Origin: Providencia alcalifaciens
Lineage (GTDB): Bacteria; Pseudomonadota; Gammaproteobacteria; Enterobacterales; Enterobacteriaceae
Direction of reading: 5' to 3'
Length of the DNA: 64,000 bases
Assembly: GCF_020271745.1 (NCBI RefSeq)
Contig: NZ_CP084296.1
Location: 1,674,001 to 1,738,000 of the forward strand
The notes beneath the pieces are model-generated. The model was not told the DNA's origin, ran no database searches, and was given only the letters and a program-made list of their open reading frames with translations. Below are positions 29,941-43,085 of the stretch, in pieces; the first letter of the stretch is position 1; the number at the start of each line of letters is the position of its first letter. The translations under genes were made by a program, and so were the position numbers.

Positions 29941-30144
29941 ATGGCAGCAACACGTAAGCGTTTTATTGCTGGGGCAACCTGCCCTAAATGCAAGTCTCAA
30001 GACACCTTAATGATGTGGCGAGAAGATAAAATTGATGTGGTTGAATGTGTGAATTGCGGGGATCAACAACGTCAAGCTGAAGGCGATGCTACTGAGCATG
30101 TGAGAAAGCAAGAACAAGTTATTGGAATTTTTACCCCAGAATAA
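29941..30144 (+). CDS. yheV: YheV family zinc-ribbon protein
   Basis: 67 residues with two CxxC pairs (CPKCKS and CVNCGD), a probable zinc ribbon. Function is not known. The position between kefB and slyD is conserved with E. coli. Confidence 0.92.
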   Translation: MAATRKRFIAGATCPKCKSQDTLMMWREDKIDVVECVNCGDQQRQAEGDATEHVRKQEQVIGIFTPE

Positions 30145-30230
30145 GAGAATTTTGTCAATTCTCAATACAGCACAATTGTTTTCCGGTACAATTGGCAAAA
30201 ATTTTTCCCTTACGGGTCGTAGGAGATGTC

Positions 30231-30836
30231 ATGAAAGTAGCAAAAGACTTGGTTGTAAGCTTAGCTTACCAAGTAAGAACAGAAGACGGTGTTTTAGTTG
30301 ATGAGTCCCCGGCAAATGCGCCAATGGACTATCTGCATGGCCGTGGTTCTTTAATTTCTGGTCTGGAAAAAGCATTAGAAGGTCGTGAAGTTGGCGAACA
30401 TTTCGATGTTGAAGTCGCTTCAGACGATGCATATGGTCAATATGATGACAACTTAGTTCAACGCGTACCGAAAGATGTGTTCATGGGCGTTGACGAGCTG
30501 GAAGTAGGTATGCGTTTCTTAGCGGATACTGACATGGGTCCAGTTCCAGTTGAAATCACTGGCATCGAAGGCGATGAAGTTATCGTTGACGGTAACCATA
30601 TGTTAGCAGGTCAAAACCTGAAATTTAATGTTGAAGTCATGGCTATCCGTGAAGCAACTGAAGAAGAAATCGCTCATGGCCACGTCCATGGTGCTGATGG
30701 TCACGACCACGACCATGACCACGAAGGTGGTTGCTGTGGCGGTGGCGGTCATAGCCACGGTTCAGAAGGCGGTTGCTGTGGTGGTGGCGAAGGCCAAGGT
30801 CACGGTCACAAGCACGGCGGTTGTGGTTGCCACTAA
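30231..30836 (+). CDS. slyD: FKBP-type prolyl isomerase and metallochaperone SlyD
   Basis: 201 residues from the ATG at 30231, chosen for the AGGAG Shine-Dalgarno sequence and the family start MKVAKDLVVSLAYQ; the frame is open back to 30192. The FKBP domain with inserted flap (about 1-150) is followed by a His/Cys-rich metal-binding tail (from about 147: GHVHGADGHDHDHDHEGG, then two GGCCGGG blocks, ending GCGCH). It folds proteins and delivers nickel to hydrogenase. Tail length is normal. A strong terminator follows. Confidence 0.96.
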   Translation: MKVAKDLVVSLAYQVRTEDGVLVDESPANAPMDYLHGRGSLISGLEKALEGREVGEHFDVEVASDDAYGQYDDNLVQRVPKDVFMGVDELEVGMRFLADTDMGPVPVEITGIEGDEVIVDGNHMLAGQNLKFNVEVMAIREATEEEIAHGHVHGADGHDHDHDHEGGCCGGGGHSHGSEGGCCGGGEGQGHGHKHGGCGCH

Positions 30837-30859
30837 TCCCTAGCGCCAATGAATAAAAA

Positions 30860-30886
30860 AAAGGAAAGCAAATGCTTTCCTTTTTT
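30860..30886. terminator. Bidirectional terminator between slyD and slyX
   Basis: AAAGGAAAGC-AAAT-GCTTTCCTTT with T on the plus strand and a long A run (30854-30862, T on the minus strand) before it. It serves both convergent genes. Confidence 0.92.
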
Positions 30887-30897
30887 CGTTGATAGTT

Positions 30898-31119
30898 TCA
30901 GTAATGTGGTGGTGGTGTTTCTTCTTCAGGGCGAGCAAGGTGAGATGATTGCGACGCTTTTAATCTCTCGGCCACAATACGTAAATGTTCCTGCATTTTT
31001 GACAGCTGCATTTGTTGTTCTGTAATCACTTGGTTGAGCTGCTCAATGGCCAATTCTTGGAAAGCAACTTTGCTTTCTAAAAGTTCTAAACGCTGTTCAA
31101 AATTGTCTGATGAATCCAT
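30898..31119 (-). CDS. slyX: SlyX family protein
   Basis: 73 residues, a predicted coiled coil through most of its length ([20 protein letters not shown]) with the PPHY C-terminal motif of SlyX. Function unknown. It is opposite to slyD and fkpA, as in E. coli. Confidence 0.94.
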   Translation of the reverse strand: MDSSDNFEQRLELLESKVAFQELAIEQLNQVITEQQMQLSKMQEHLRIVAERLKASQSSHLARPEEETPPPHY

Positions 31120-31216
31120 TTTAGACTCTCCTTATGGGTTCTCATCATGAAAAAAACATCATAATAACCGAACATTACAAATCAACAGATAAGTTTTATT
31201 TAAAGGTGTAGGCGTT

Positions 31217-31244
31217 GAAACCTCTTTTTGTTAATGTGGTCTAA
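31217..31244 (+). promoter_or_regulatory. Sigma-E promoter upstream of fkpA
   Basis: GAAACCT (-35, 5 of 7 to GGAACTT) and GTCTAA (-10, exact) are separated by 15 bp, about 110 bp before the fkpA ATG. fkpA belongs to the sigma-E regulon in E. coli, which supports the reading. Confidence 0.65.
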
Positions 31245-31352
31245 GATATTCTTATATTTTTTGTGTTAACTGACAGCTTGTTTTTTAAGATAAGGAACAG
31301 CTATCAATAAAAATGAGCCGTATGGCTCGAATAATAGCTATCGGAGATTAGG

Positions 31353-32096
31353 ATGAAATCACTGTTTAAGGCAAGTCTATTAGCAACAACATTAGCATTC
31401 GCTTTTACTGCCCCACAAGTTATGGCAGAAGAAGCAAAAACACAAGCGAGCGCTTTCAAAAATGCAGAAGAGCGTAACGCATACGCATTAGGTGCCTCTT
31501 TAGGTCGCTATATGCAAAATTCTTTAGAAGAACAAAAATCGATCGGTATTAATCTGGACAAAGCCCAATTACTGGCAGGTGTTCAAGATGCATTCAGCGG
31601 CAAAAGCAAAATGACTGATGCACAAGTTGAAGAAACATTACGTCAATTCGAAGGACAAGTGAAAAAAGCGGCTGAAGATAAAATCAAAGCTGAATCAGTA
31701 GCTAACGTGAAGAAAGGTGACGAATATCGCGAGAAATTTGCAAAAGAAAAAGGCGTAGTGAAAACTAAGTCTGGCCTACTGTACAACATTGAAAAAGAAG
31801 GTACTGGCGCAAAACCTAAAGAAGACGAAACCGTTGTTGTTCACTATAAAGGCTCTTTAGTTGATGGCACAGAATTCGATAGCTCTTATTCTCGTAACGA
31901 GCCACTGACTATCCCGTTAAACTCAGTGATCAAAGGCTGGACTGAAGGTTTATCTAACCTGAAGAAAGGTGGCAAGATGACATTAGTTATCCCACCAGAA
32001 TTAGCTTACGGTGAAAACGGCGTTCCAGGTATCCCTGCAAACTCAACGCTGATCTTTGATGTTGAATTATTAGACATCAAACCCGCTGCAAAATAA
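31353..32096 (+). CDS. fkpA: Periplasmic FKBP-type prolyl isomerase and chaperone FkpA
   Basis: 247 residues with a signal peptide of about 25 residues (LAFAFTAPQVMA before EEAK). The helical dimerisation domain (about 26-125) carries the chaperone activity and is followed by the FKBP domain (VVVHYKGSLVDGTEFDSSY, PPELAYGENGVPGIPANSTL). It works in the periplasm on misfolded exported proteins. Expression is likely sigma-E dependent through the promoter at 31217. Monocistronic, with a terminator 20 bp after the stop. Confidence 0.96.
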   Translation: MKSLFKASLLATTLAFAFTAPQVMAEEAKTQASAFKNAEERNAYALGASLGRYMQNSLEEQKSIGINLDKAQLLAGVQDAFSGKSKMTDAQVEETLRQFEGQVKKAAEDKIKAESVANVKKGDEYREKFAKEKGVVKTKSGLLYNIEKEGTGAKPKEDETVVVHYKGSLVDGTEFDSSYSRNEPLTIPLNSVIKGWTEGLSNLKKGGKMTLVIPPELAYGENGVPGIPANSTLIFDVELLDIKPAAK

Positions 32097-32116
32097 GATT
32101 TCACATCGTTAAAAAT

Positions 32117-32146
32117 AAAAAGCTCAGATTCGTTCTGAGCTTTTTT
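32117..32146 (+). terminator. Rho-independent terminator after fkpA
   Basis: AAAAAGCTCAGA-loop-TCTGAGCTTTTTT, a strong GC stem with a T run. The following 32147-32434 holds no gene; it is the leader and promoter region of the yheO operon. Confidence 0.92.
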
Positions 32147-32434
32147 CATTGAGTTACGCAATCCAATGCTAAAAAAGCCCAGTTGTGTCATTCTTAATTA
32201 AAAATTTGCATTTAAAAATCTTATATTCTTTAAAACTTGTGATAAAACGTACTCTCTTGCATTCATTCACTTGACGGCAACGTCTCGGAGTTTTAACTTC
32301 AATAGATTCGTTTTTATTTTTAATCATCACATCCGTTGACTATGTACGACAAAATGAAGGCAAATGAGTCGAATAATGAATGCCTCATTGGTTAACGTGA
32401 TGAATTTTATACACTTTAGAAGGATGACGTTGAA

Positions 32435-33139
32435 ATGTCTGATGCATTACAATCCCAAGACCTCAGTGATATTAATATTCTTGATAACCAGCCGTTTACT
32501 GAGACTGACCACGAAATTTTAAAATCATATGAAGCTGCGGTTGACGGGCTCGCTATGCTAATTGGTGAGCATTGTGAAATTGTTCTTCACTCTTTAGAAG
32601 ACCTCAAATGTTCAGCAGTGAGAATAGCGAATGGTCAGCATACAGGGCGTAAAATTGGCTCCCCTATCACTGATTTGGCATTAAGAATGCTTCATGACAT
32701 GGCGGATGCGGAATCCAATGTCTCTAAAGCGTATTTTACGAAAGCGAAAAGCGGCGACTTAATGAAGTCCGTGACTATTGCAATTCGTAACCGTAAACAA
32801 CGTGTTATCGGCTTACTGTGTATCAACATGAACTTGGATGTGCCATTCTCTGAAATCATTAAGTCGTTTGTGCCGGAAGAAAAGCAAGAAGTGACTTCCG
32901 ATGTAAACTTTGCGTCTTCAGTTGATGACTTAGTGGCACAAACATTAGAATACACTATCGAAGAAGTTAGCAATGACCGTAATGTTTCTAACAATGCGAA
33001 AAATAAACAAGTGGTTCTGAACTTGTACGAAAAAGGGATCTTTGATATCAAAGATGCTATCAACCAAGTGGCTGACCGCCTGAATATTTCAAAGCACACC
33101 GTTTATTTATATATCCGCCAATTTAAGAGTGGTGAATGA
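32435..33139 (+). CDS. yheO: YheO family transcriptional regulator
   Basis: 234 residues. A PAS-like YheO domain (about 25-145, with [16 protein letters not shown]) is followed by a C-terminal helix-turn-helix (about 190-230, [20 protein letters not shown]). A DNA-binding regulator whose targets are not known to me. It overlaps tusD by 4 bases (ATGA), as the first gene of yheO-tusDCB. Confidence 0.92.
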   Translation: MSDALQSQDLSDINILDNQPFTETDHEILKSYEAAVDGLAMLIGEHCEIVLHSLEDLKCSAVRIANGQHTGRKIGSPITDLALRMLHDMADAESNVSKAYFTKAKSGDLMKSVTIAIRNRKQRVIGLLCINMNLDVPFSEIIKSFVPEEKQEVTSDVNFASSVDDLVAQTLEYTIEEVSNDRNVSNNAKNKQVVLNLYEKGIFDIKDAINQVADRLNISKHTVYLYIRQFKSGE

Positions 33140-33540
33140 GTAAAACAACCCCGCTAACCTATTGTTTGTTAGTAACAGGACCCGCATACGGCACTTCACA
33201 ATCAGTAAGTGCCTATCAATTTGCCAAGGCCCTTCTGAAAGAGGGGCATCTATTGAAGACGGTATTTTTCTATCAAGATGGCGTTCTTAATGGCAATGCT
33301 TTAACTTCTCCTGCAAATGATGAATTTGACCTAGTCAAAGCATGGCGCCAGCTAGCACAAGAGTCGGGTTGTGAAATGAATATCTGCGTTGCAGCAGGGT
33401 TACGTCGTGGTATTACAGATGAAGAACAAGCTAACGTGCTATCGCTACATGCTTATAACTTATCTGAAAGTTTTACCATGAGCGGTTTAGGAAGTTTGGC
33501 TGAATCCATGTTAACCACTGACCGCACAATCCAGTTTTAA
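33136..33540 (+). CDS. tusD: Sulfurtransferase subunit TusD
   Basis: 134 residues. TusBCD relays persulfide sulfur from TusA to TusE and MnmA for the 2-thiouridine of tRNA wobble bases. The catalytic cysteine is in [12 protein letters not shown] (about residue 82), matching E. coli Cys78. Starts inside the yheO stop. Confidence 0.95.
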   Translation: MSKTTPLTYCLLVTGPAYGTSQSVSAYQFAKALLKEGHLLKTVFFYQDGVLNGNALTSPANDEFDLVKAWRQLAQESGCEMNICVAAGLRRGITDEEQANVLSLHAYNLSESFTMSGLGSLAESMLTTDRTIQF

Positions 33541-33585
33541 ACCTGAACATCATGAATCACGTCACTCTATAAGATAAGGTCTCTT

Positions 33586-33945
33586 GTGAAGAAAATAGCC
33601 TTTGTTTTTACGACTATGCCACATGGTAGTGCCAGTGGACGCGAAGGACTGGATGCATTATTAGCGACCTCAGCACTGACAGAGGAAATCAGCGTATTCT
33701 TCCTTTCCGATGGGGTATGCCAATTACTCGCTCATCAGCAGCCTAAAGAGATTTTAGCTCGGGACTATATTGCGACGTTCAAGATTTTACCTCTCTATGA
33801 CATTGAAAACATTTACCTATGTTCAGAGTCATTAAAGGAAAGAGGCCTTAGCCAGCAAAATGAGTGGATTGTGACACCTGAATTTTTAACACCCCAGCAG
33901 ATCCAAGAGCAGTTATCTGCCTGTGATGTTGTGCTGAAATTTTGA
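33586..33945 (+). CDS. tusC: Sulfur relay subunit TusC
   Basis: 119 residues, the same length as E. coli TusC, with a GTG start and AAGGT upstream. DsrF-like fold ([24 protein letters not shown], 24 residues of very high conservation described here only in part: [14 protein letters not shown]). It is structural in the TusBCD hexamer. 45 bp after tusD. Confidence 0.94.
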   Translation: MKKIAFVFTTMPHGSASGREGLDALLATSALTEEISVFFLSDGVCQLLAHQQPKEILARDYIATFKILPLYDIENIYLCSESLKERGLSQQNEWIVTPEFLTPQQIQEQLSACDVVLKF

Positions 33946-34003
33946 GTATTTGTTCAAAATTTGATCTTGTGTTCGGATTTTGATCTATAGTAGGATCCTG
34001 CCT

Positions 34004-34291
34004 ATGCTATACACCCTAGCCACTTCTCCATTTAAATGTGATTTTTCTGCGCTATTGCGTTTAATCACCAATGAAGACGCTATATTGCTTTTCCAAGATG
34101 GTGTGATTGCCGCTGTCTCACAATCCAAATATCTTGCGGAATTACAAAATAGTGGTGCTCAAATCTATGCCTTGGATGCAGATATTCACGCCCGAGGGCT
34201 ACAAGAGCAGGTAGCTGATGGCGTTTCTATCGTCTCATATCAAGGTTTTGTAAAGCTAACTGAAGCTCATAAGCAACATTTTGCCTTATAA
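34004..34291 (+). CDS. tusB: Sulfur relay subunit TusB
   Basis: 95 residues from the ATG at 34004, which has AGGA 8 bases upstream and gives exactly the E. coli length; a TTG at 33980 is in frame but poor. DsrH-like third member of the TusBCD complex. It ends 24 bp before the str operon -35 box. Confidence 0.94.
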   Translation: MLYTLATSPFKCDFSALLRLITNEDAILLFQDGVIAAVSQSKYLAELQNSGAQIYALDADIHARGLQEQVADGVSIVSYQGFVKLTEAHKQHFAL

Positions 34292-34314
34292 AGTCACTAA
34301 AAGTTGTATATTTC

Positions 34315-35371
<1,057 letters not shown>

Positions 35372-35456
35372 TCTCTTACCAATCTTAGTGATGTATCTCA
35401 GGGTAGCTTTCGCTGCCCTTTATATAAAGAATTGAACGCCCACGAGAGAGGAAAAA

Positions 35457-37583
35457 ATGGCCCGTCAAACGCCCATAGCACGCTACCGTAACATCGGTAT
35501 CAGTGCACACATCGACGCTGGTAAAACCACAACTTCTGAACGTATTCTGTTCTATACTGGTGTAAACCATAAAATCGGTGAAACCCACGAAGGTTCTGCA
35601 ACTATGGACTGGATGGAGCAGGAGCAAGAGCGTGGTATTACTATCACTTCTGCTGCGACGACTGCATTCTGGTCTGGTATGGCTAAACAGTATGAGCCAC
35701 ACCGTATCAACATCATCGACACCCCGGGACACGTTGACTTCACAATCGAAGTAGAACGTTCTATGCGTGTTCTTGATGGCGCGGTAATGGTTTACTGTGC
35801 AGTTGGTGGTGTTCAGCCACAGTCTGAAACTGTATGGCGTCAGGCTAACAAATATAAAGTTCCACGTATCGCGTTCGTTAACAAAATGGACCGTATGGGT
35901 GCGAACTTCTTACGCGTTGTTGAGCAGTTAAAAACTCGTTTAGCAGCTACTGCAGTTCCACTGCAATTACCAGTTGGCGCAGAAGAGTCGTTCACTGGTG
36001 TTGTTGACTTGCTGAAAATGAAAGCAATCAAATGGAACGATGAAGACCAAGGCGTTACCTTCGAATACGAAGATATCCCTGCGGACATGCAAGAGCTGGC
36101 AGAAGAGTGGCACAACAACCTGATCGAATCCGCAGCAGAAGCATCAGAAGAACTGATGGAAAAATATCTGGGCGGTGAAGAGCTGACTGAAGCAGAAATC
36201 AAAAGTGCTTTACGTCAACGTGTTCTTGCTAGCGAAATTATCCTGGTTACCTGTGGTTCTGCATTTAAGAACAAAGGTGTTCAGGCGATGCTGGATGCGG
36301 TCGTGGATTACTTACCAGCTCCTACAGATGTACCAGCAATTAACGGTATTCTGGACGATGGTAAAGATACTCCAGCTGAACGTCATGCAAGTGACGAAGA
36401 GCCGTTCTCATCTTTAGCATTTAAAATTGCAACTGACCCATTCGTTGGTAACCTGACATTCTTCCGTGTTTACTCCGGTGTTGTTAACTCAGGTGATACC
36501 GTTCTGAACGCTGTTAAAGCGAAGAAAGAGCGTTTTGGTCGTATCGTTCAGATGCACGCGAACAAGCGTGAAGAGATTAAAGAAGTTCGCGCTGGTGACA
36601 TCGCGGCTGCTATCGGTCTGAAAGACGTAACTACAGGTGATACTTTATGTGCAGTTGATGCACCAATCATCCTGGAGCGTATGGAATTCCCAGAGCCAGT
36701 AATCTCTGTTGCAATCGAACCAAAAACTAAAGCTGACCAAGAAAAAATGGGTATCGCATTAGGCCGTCTGGCTCAAGAAGACCCATCATTCCGCGTATCA
36801 AGTGATGAAGAGACTAATCAGACTATCATCGCTGGTATGGGTGAATTGCACTTGGACGTTCTGGTTGACCGTATGCGTCGTGAATTCAAAGTTGAAGCGA
36901 ACGTTGGTAAACCACAAGTAGCTTACCGCGAAGCAATCACTACTAAAGTGACTGACATCGAAGGTAAACACGCGAAACAGTCTGGTGGTCGTGGTCAGTA
37001 CGGTCATGTCGTTATCGATATGTACCCACTGGACAAGAAAGACAAAGATGGTCTGCCAATGGACTACGAATTTGTCAACGAAATCAAAGGTGGTGTAATC
37101 CCTACGGAATACATTCCTGCGGTTGACAAAGGTCTGCAAGAGCAGCTGAAGTCTGGTCCATTAGCTGGTTATCCAGTAGTTAATATGGGTGTTCGTCTGC
37201 ATTTCGGTTCTTACCATGATGTTGACTCCTCTGAATTGGCGTTTAAATTGGCAGCATCGCTGGCATTTAAAGACGGCTTCAAAAAAGCGAAACCAGTTCT
37301 ACTTGAGCCAATCATGAAAGTTGAAGTGGAAACTCCAGAAGACTACATGGGCGATGTAATTGGTGACCTGAACCGTCGTCGTGGTATGATTGAAGGTATG
37401 GATGACTTACCTACTGGTAAAGTTGTTCGTGCACAAGTACCATTGTCCGAAATGTTCGGTTATGCTACTGACCTGCGTTCTCAGACACAAGGTCGTGCTT
37501 CATACTCTATGGAGTTCCTGAAGTACAATGAAGCGCCAAACAACGTTGCACAAGCTGTAATCGAAGCTCGTAACGCTAGATAA
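35457..37583 (+). CDS. fusA: Elongation factor G
   Basis: 708 residues. GTPase that drives translocation and, with RRF, ribosome recycling. G1 is AHIDAGKTT (about 17-25), switch [10 protein letters not shown] (about 88-95), G4 NKMD (about 142). Domains II-V follow in normal order. GAGAGGAA precedes the ATG. In the str operon, 85 bp after rpsG. Confidence 0.98.
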   Translation: MARQTPIARYRNIGISAHIDAGKTTTSERILFYTGVNHKIGETHEGSATMDWMEQEQERGITITSAATTAFWSGMAKQYEPHRINIIDTPGHVDFTIEVERSMRVLDGAVMVYCAVGGVQPQSETVWRQANKYKVPRIAFVNKMDRMGANFLRVVEQLKTRLAATAVPLQLPVGAEESFTGVVDLLKMKAIKWNDEDQGVTFEYEDIPADMQELAEEWHNNLIESAAEASEELMEKYLGGEELTEAEIKSALRQRVLASEIILVTCGSAFKNKGVQAMLDAVVDYLPAPTDVPAINGILDDGKDTPAERHASDEEPFSSLAFKIATDPFVGNLTFFRVYSGVVNSGDTVLNAVKAKKERFGRIVQMHANKREEIKEVRAGDIAAAIGLKDVTTGDTLCAVDAPIILERMEFPEPVISVAIEPKTKADQEKMGIALGRLAQEDPSFRVSSDEETNQTIIAGMGELHLDVLVDRMRREFKVEANVGKPQVAYREAITTKVTDIEGKHAKQSGGRGQYGHVVIDMYPLDKKDKDGLPMDYEFVNEIKGGVIPTEYIPAVDKGLQEQLKSGPLAGYPVVNMGVRLHFGSYHDVDSSELAFKLAASLAFKDGFKKAKPVLLEPIMKVEVETPEDYMGDVIGDLNRRRGMIEGMDDLPTGKVVRAQVPLSEMFGYATDLRSQTQGRASYSMEFLKYNEAPNNVAQAVIEARNAR

Positions 37584-37634
37584 TCGATTTTTATCGATTT
37601 AACTACTTTAATTTAAGTTCCTTCTTTATCGTGA

Positions 37635-38846
<1,212 letters not shown>

Positions 38847-38882
38847 TACCGCTCTTTCTGAATAAGAAAGAACCACTTTAGT

Positions 38883-38910
38883 AAAAAGGGCATCGACTGA
38901 TGCCCTTTTT
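38883..38910 (+). terminator. Rho-independent terminator after tuf
   Basis: AAAAAGGGCATC-GACT-GATGCCCTTTTT, perfect 12-bp stem with T tail. It separates the str operon from secE. Confidence 0.93.
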
Positions 38911-38950
38911 ATACTCAAGTTTTTAAAATGTTAGCGTTTAAACCTAAGAA

Positions 38951-38991
38951 CCTATCTCATCAATCGTTTTCATAATTATTGGTGAGATAGG
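38951..38991. repeat. Second hairpin in the tuf-secE spacer
   Basis: CCTATCTCATCAAT pairs with ATTGGTGAGATAGG (14-base arms, one G-T pair) around 13 bases. No T tail. The rest of 38911-39234 carries the secE promoter region (a TATATT at 39075) and no tRNA gene. Confidence 0.6.
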
Positions 38992-39234
38992 CTCTGAAAC
39001 AACGATTTACTGACTGTATTGAGAGCCCAATGCAGTTATATGAGATTTATTAAGGTTTTGCTCAGAAGTTATGGTATATTTTACCGCTGCCACGAAAAGA
39101 AATTTATTTTCGAAATAGGGTGGTCATTAAATTTACTGGGTATGCTGGCATATTCTATTGGTGTGCTCTGATTGCCATACTGAATAGGTAAGGCAAGCGA
39201 GCTTTATACATACTTCATGGTAACAGGTTGAATT

Positions 39235-39621
39235 ATGAGTGCGAATAGCGAAGCTCAAGGAAGTGGACGCAGTGCCGACATCTTCAAATGGGTTGTTGTC
39301 TGTGTCTTATTATTAGTTGCTATCGTGGGCAACTATTACTTCCGTCAATATAATCTCGCACTGCGTGCTTTTGCAGTTGTGGCTGTAGTAGCTATTGCTG
39401 GTGCTGTTGCTTTGTGGACCACAAAAGGTAAAGCAACTCTGGCGTTTGCGCGCGAAGCTCGAATCGAGGTGAAAAAAGTCATTTGGCCTACTCGCCAGGA
39501 AGCATTACAAACGACTTTGATTGTTGCTGCTGTAACGGCTGTAATGTCACTAATCCTGTGGGGATTAGATGGTATCCTAGTGCGTTTAGTTTCATTTATT
39601 ACAAGCCTGAGGTTATTCTAA
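39235..39621 (+). CDS. secE: Preprotein translocase subunit SecE
   Basis: 128 residues with three membrane helices (about 18-36, 43-61, 95-117) and the amphipathic [15 protein letters not shown] stretch that clamps SecY. Part of SecYEG in the inner membrane. The stop codon abuts the nusG ATG. Confidence 0.96.
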   Translation: MSANSEAQGSGRSADIFKWVVVCVLLLVAIVGNYYFRQYNLALRAFAVVAVVAIAGAVALWTTKGKATLAFAREARIEVKKVIWPTRQEALQTTLIVAAVTAVMSLILWGLDGILVRLVSFITSLRLF

Positions 39622-40167
39622 ATGTCAGATTTACCTAAAAAACGCTGGTATGTCATTCAGGCATTCTCTGGTTTTGAAGGTCGCGTAGCACAGTCTCTGC
39701 GTGAACATATCAAATTACATAATATGGAAGAGTTGTTTGGCGATGTTATGGTCCCAACTGAAGAAGTTGTTGAGATCCGTAGCGGCCAGCGCCGTAAGAG
39801 TGAGCGCAAATTCTTCCCAGGTTACGTATTAGTTCAAATGGTCATGAATGATGACTCTTGGCACTTAGTACGCAGTGTTCCGCGTGTAATGGGCTTTATC
39901 GGTGGGACTTCAGATCGTCCAGCACCAATTAGTGATAAAGAAGTTGATGCGATTATGAATCGCTTACAACAAGTTGGTGATAAGCCACGTCCTAAAACGC
40001 TATTTGAACCAGGTGAAATGGTTCGTGTTAGCGAAGGTCCATTCGCTGACTTCAACGGTGTTGTTGAAGAAATCGACTATGAAAAGAGCCGCTTAAAAGT
40101 CTCTGTTTCTATTTTTGGTCGTGCAACTCCAGTTGAGTTAGACTTCGGACAGGTAGAAAAAGCCTAA
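39622..40167 (+). CDS. nusG: Transcription termination/antitermination factor NusG
   Basis: 181 residues, as in E. coli. NGN domain ([17 protein letters not shown]) and C-terminal KOW domain ([19 protein letters not shown]). It binds RNA polymerase, Rho and S10. Directly after secE, followed by a terminator. Confidence 0.97.
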   Translation: MSDLPKKRWYVIQAFSGFEGRVAQSLREHIKLHNMEELFGDVMVPTEEVVEIRSGQRRKSERKFFPGYVLVQMVMNDDSWHLVRSVPRVMGFIGGTSDRPAPISDKEVDAIMNRLQQVGDKPRPKTLFEPGEMVRVSEGPFADFNGVVEEIDYEKSRLKVSVSIFGRATPVELDFGQVEKA

Positions 40168-40189
40168 CTAATCCGAATACCAGACTTGC

Positions 40190-40234
40190 AAAAGGCGCGA
40201 AATTTTCATACAATTTCGCGCCTTTTGTTTTTTA
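40190..40234 (+). terminator. Terminator after secE-nusG
   Basis: AAAAGGCGCGAAATT and AATTTCGCGCCTTTT form a 15-bp perfect stem with a 7-base loop, then TGTTTTTTAT. Confidence 0.9.
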
Positions 40235-40283
40235 TGCTTGGCATCATACTGTGCAAACGGTATTTTGCGGGGCGTTAATGTAA

Positions 40284-41469
<1,186 letters not shown>

Positions 41470-41588
41470 TTCCGTTAGCATTTGCTAATCGGCAATTAGG
41501 CTTTACCTTTGCGTTAAATTTGTATAAAATTTGACGCCTCGAGTTTGTTGGGTGTAGAAATGCGCCCAACAAACCACAAATTTCGGTA

Positions 41589-41735
41589 TGGAGTCTGGCC
41601 TTTCCAGACCCCGTCCAAGACCGCAGGTGTAGTTTATTAGTTACTAGTAGCTACTTAATTTACCTGCGTAGACGGTGACAGAGATACCTAGAATTTAATT
41701 CTGGATTTCTATTCTGCTCACCGTGTTTTAGCGCT
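41589..41735 (+). promoter_or_regulatory. L10 leader (autoregulatory site of rplJL-rpoBC)
   Basis: The stretch contains GTCCAAGACCGCAGGTG (41617-41633) and CCTGCGTAGACGGTGACAGA (41663-41682), closely matching the E. coli rplJ leader where the L10-L12 complex binds to block rplJ translation. A CTTTAC/TATAAA promoter pair upstream (about 41503-41530) is a candidate PL10. Confidence 0.78.
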
Positions 41736-41804
41736 CTTACATAATGTTGTGTTTGAGTGATGTGAGTCCCGGGTTTTCCCGGTTAATCCAGGAGCAAGAA
41801 GCTA

Positions 41805-42302
41805 ATGGCACTAAATCTTCAAGACAAACAAGCGATTGTTGCTGAAGTCAGCGAAGTAGCCAAAGGCGCGCTTTCTGCAGTTGTTGCTGATTCACGCGGC
41901 GTAACTGTAGCAAAAATGACTGAACTGCGTAAAGCAGGTCGCGAAGCTGGCGTTTATATCCGTGTTGTTCGTAACACACTGATTCGCCGTGCTGTTGAAG
42001 GTACAGCTTATGATGTACTGAAAGACGCGTTTGTTGGTCCAACCTTAATTGCTTTCTCTAACGAACATCCGGGCGCTGGCGCTCGTCTGTTCAAAGAGTT
42101 CGCGAAAGCGAATCCAGCATTTGAGATTAAAGCTGCGGCCTTTGAAGGTGAGTTAATCCTAGCGAAAGATATCGATCGTCTGGCAACTCTCCCAACTTAC
42201 GATGAAGCAATCGCACGCCTGATGGCAACCATGAAAGAAGCCGCTGCCGGCAAATTGGTTCGTACTCTGGCTGCTCTGCGCGATCAGAAAGAAGCTGCAT
42301 AA
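41805..42302 (+). CDS. rplJ: 50S ribosomal protein L10
   Basis: 165 residues, the same as E. coli. Base of the L7/L12 stalk and repressor of its own message through the leader. N-terminal rRNA-binding domain; C-terminal helix that carries L12 dimers. Confidence 0.98.
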   Translation: MALNLQDKQAIVAEVSEVAKGALSAVVADSRGVTVAKMTELRKAGREAGVYIRVVRNTLIRRAVEGTAYDVLKDAFVGPTLIAFSNEHPGAGARLFKEFAKANPAFEIKAAAFEGELILAKDIDRLATLPTYDEAIARLMATMKEAAAGKLVRTLAALRDQKEAA

Positions 42303-42362
42303 GCCCTTTCCTTCGTTGCTTTTTAACGTATAAACTATTTCTGAATTTTAGGAACACTTGTT

Positions 42363-42728
42363 ATGTCTATCACTAAAGACCAAATCCTTGATGCAGTTGC
42401 AGAAATGTCTGTAATGGACGTTGTTGAACTGATTACTATGATGGAAGAAAAATTCGGCGTTTCTGCTGCTGCAGCTGTTGCTGTTGCTGCGGGCCCAGCT
42501 GAAGCTGCTGAAGAAAAAACTGAATTCGACGTTGTTCTGGCATCTGTTGGTGCAAACAAAGTTGCAGTTATCAAAGCAGTTCGTGGCGCAACCGGTCTTG
42601 GCCTGAAAGAAGCTAAAGACATGGTAGAATCAGCTCCAGCAGTTATCAAAGAAGCTGCAAGCAAAGACGAAGCTGAAACTCTGAAAAAATCTCTTGAAGA
42701 AGCAGGCGCTTCTGTTGAACTTAAATAA
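42363..42728 (+). CDS. rplL: 50S ribosomal protein L7/L12
   Basis: 121 residues. N-terminal dimer helices, Ala-rich hinge ([18 protein letters not shown]) and C-terminal factor-binding domain ([20 protein letters not shown]). Recruits translation GTPases. Ends before the rpoB attenuator. Confidence 0.98.
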   Translation: MSITKDQILDAVAEMSVMDVVELITMMEEKFGVSAAAAVAVAAGPAEAAEEKTEFDVVLASVGANKVAVIKAVRGATGLGLKEAKDMVESAPAVIKEAASKDEAETLKKSLEEAGASVELK

Positions 42729-42767
42729 GTTCAATTTCAAGAACGCAGCTTAAGTAATTAGGCTGAT

Positions 42768-42798
42768 GGCTGGTGATTTTTTAATCACCAGCCTTTTT
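42768..42798 (+). terminator. Attenuator between rplL and rpoB
   Basis: GGCTGGTGATT-loop-AATCACCAGCC with five T residues, in the place of the partial terminator that lets about a fifth of E. coli transcripts reach rpoB. The following 42799-43085 holds no gene; an RNase III site is expected but not identified. Confidence 0.88.
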
Positions 42799-43085
42799 GC
42801 GCTGTAAAGCGTGATGGGTGTTAACAGCTTTTCACGCAGTTTTAATGTTAACAAACAACCCTCCAATACTTCTTTCTATTTGACGACTTAATATACTGTG
42901 TTCTGCGCTACGACCCGCTCGGGTAGCTCGGTAGCAACTGCAACGCAATGAAATGATTTAAGAGTAATAGAAATGGGTATTCAGGAAAGTATTCATTTTC
43001 CATTTCTTCAAAAAACGCGTTCCTGTTCTGCCCTTAATCCAAAGGCGAACGATTTGGGTCACTGATCAACGAGCTGAGGAAACCT

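Noticed and set aside
38847-39234. tRNA genes expected near a tufB-type locus
   Set aside because: The spacer was read for cloverleaf arms and a CCA-type 3' end; only a terminator and a second hairpin were found.
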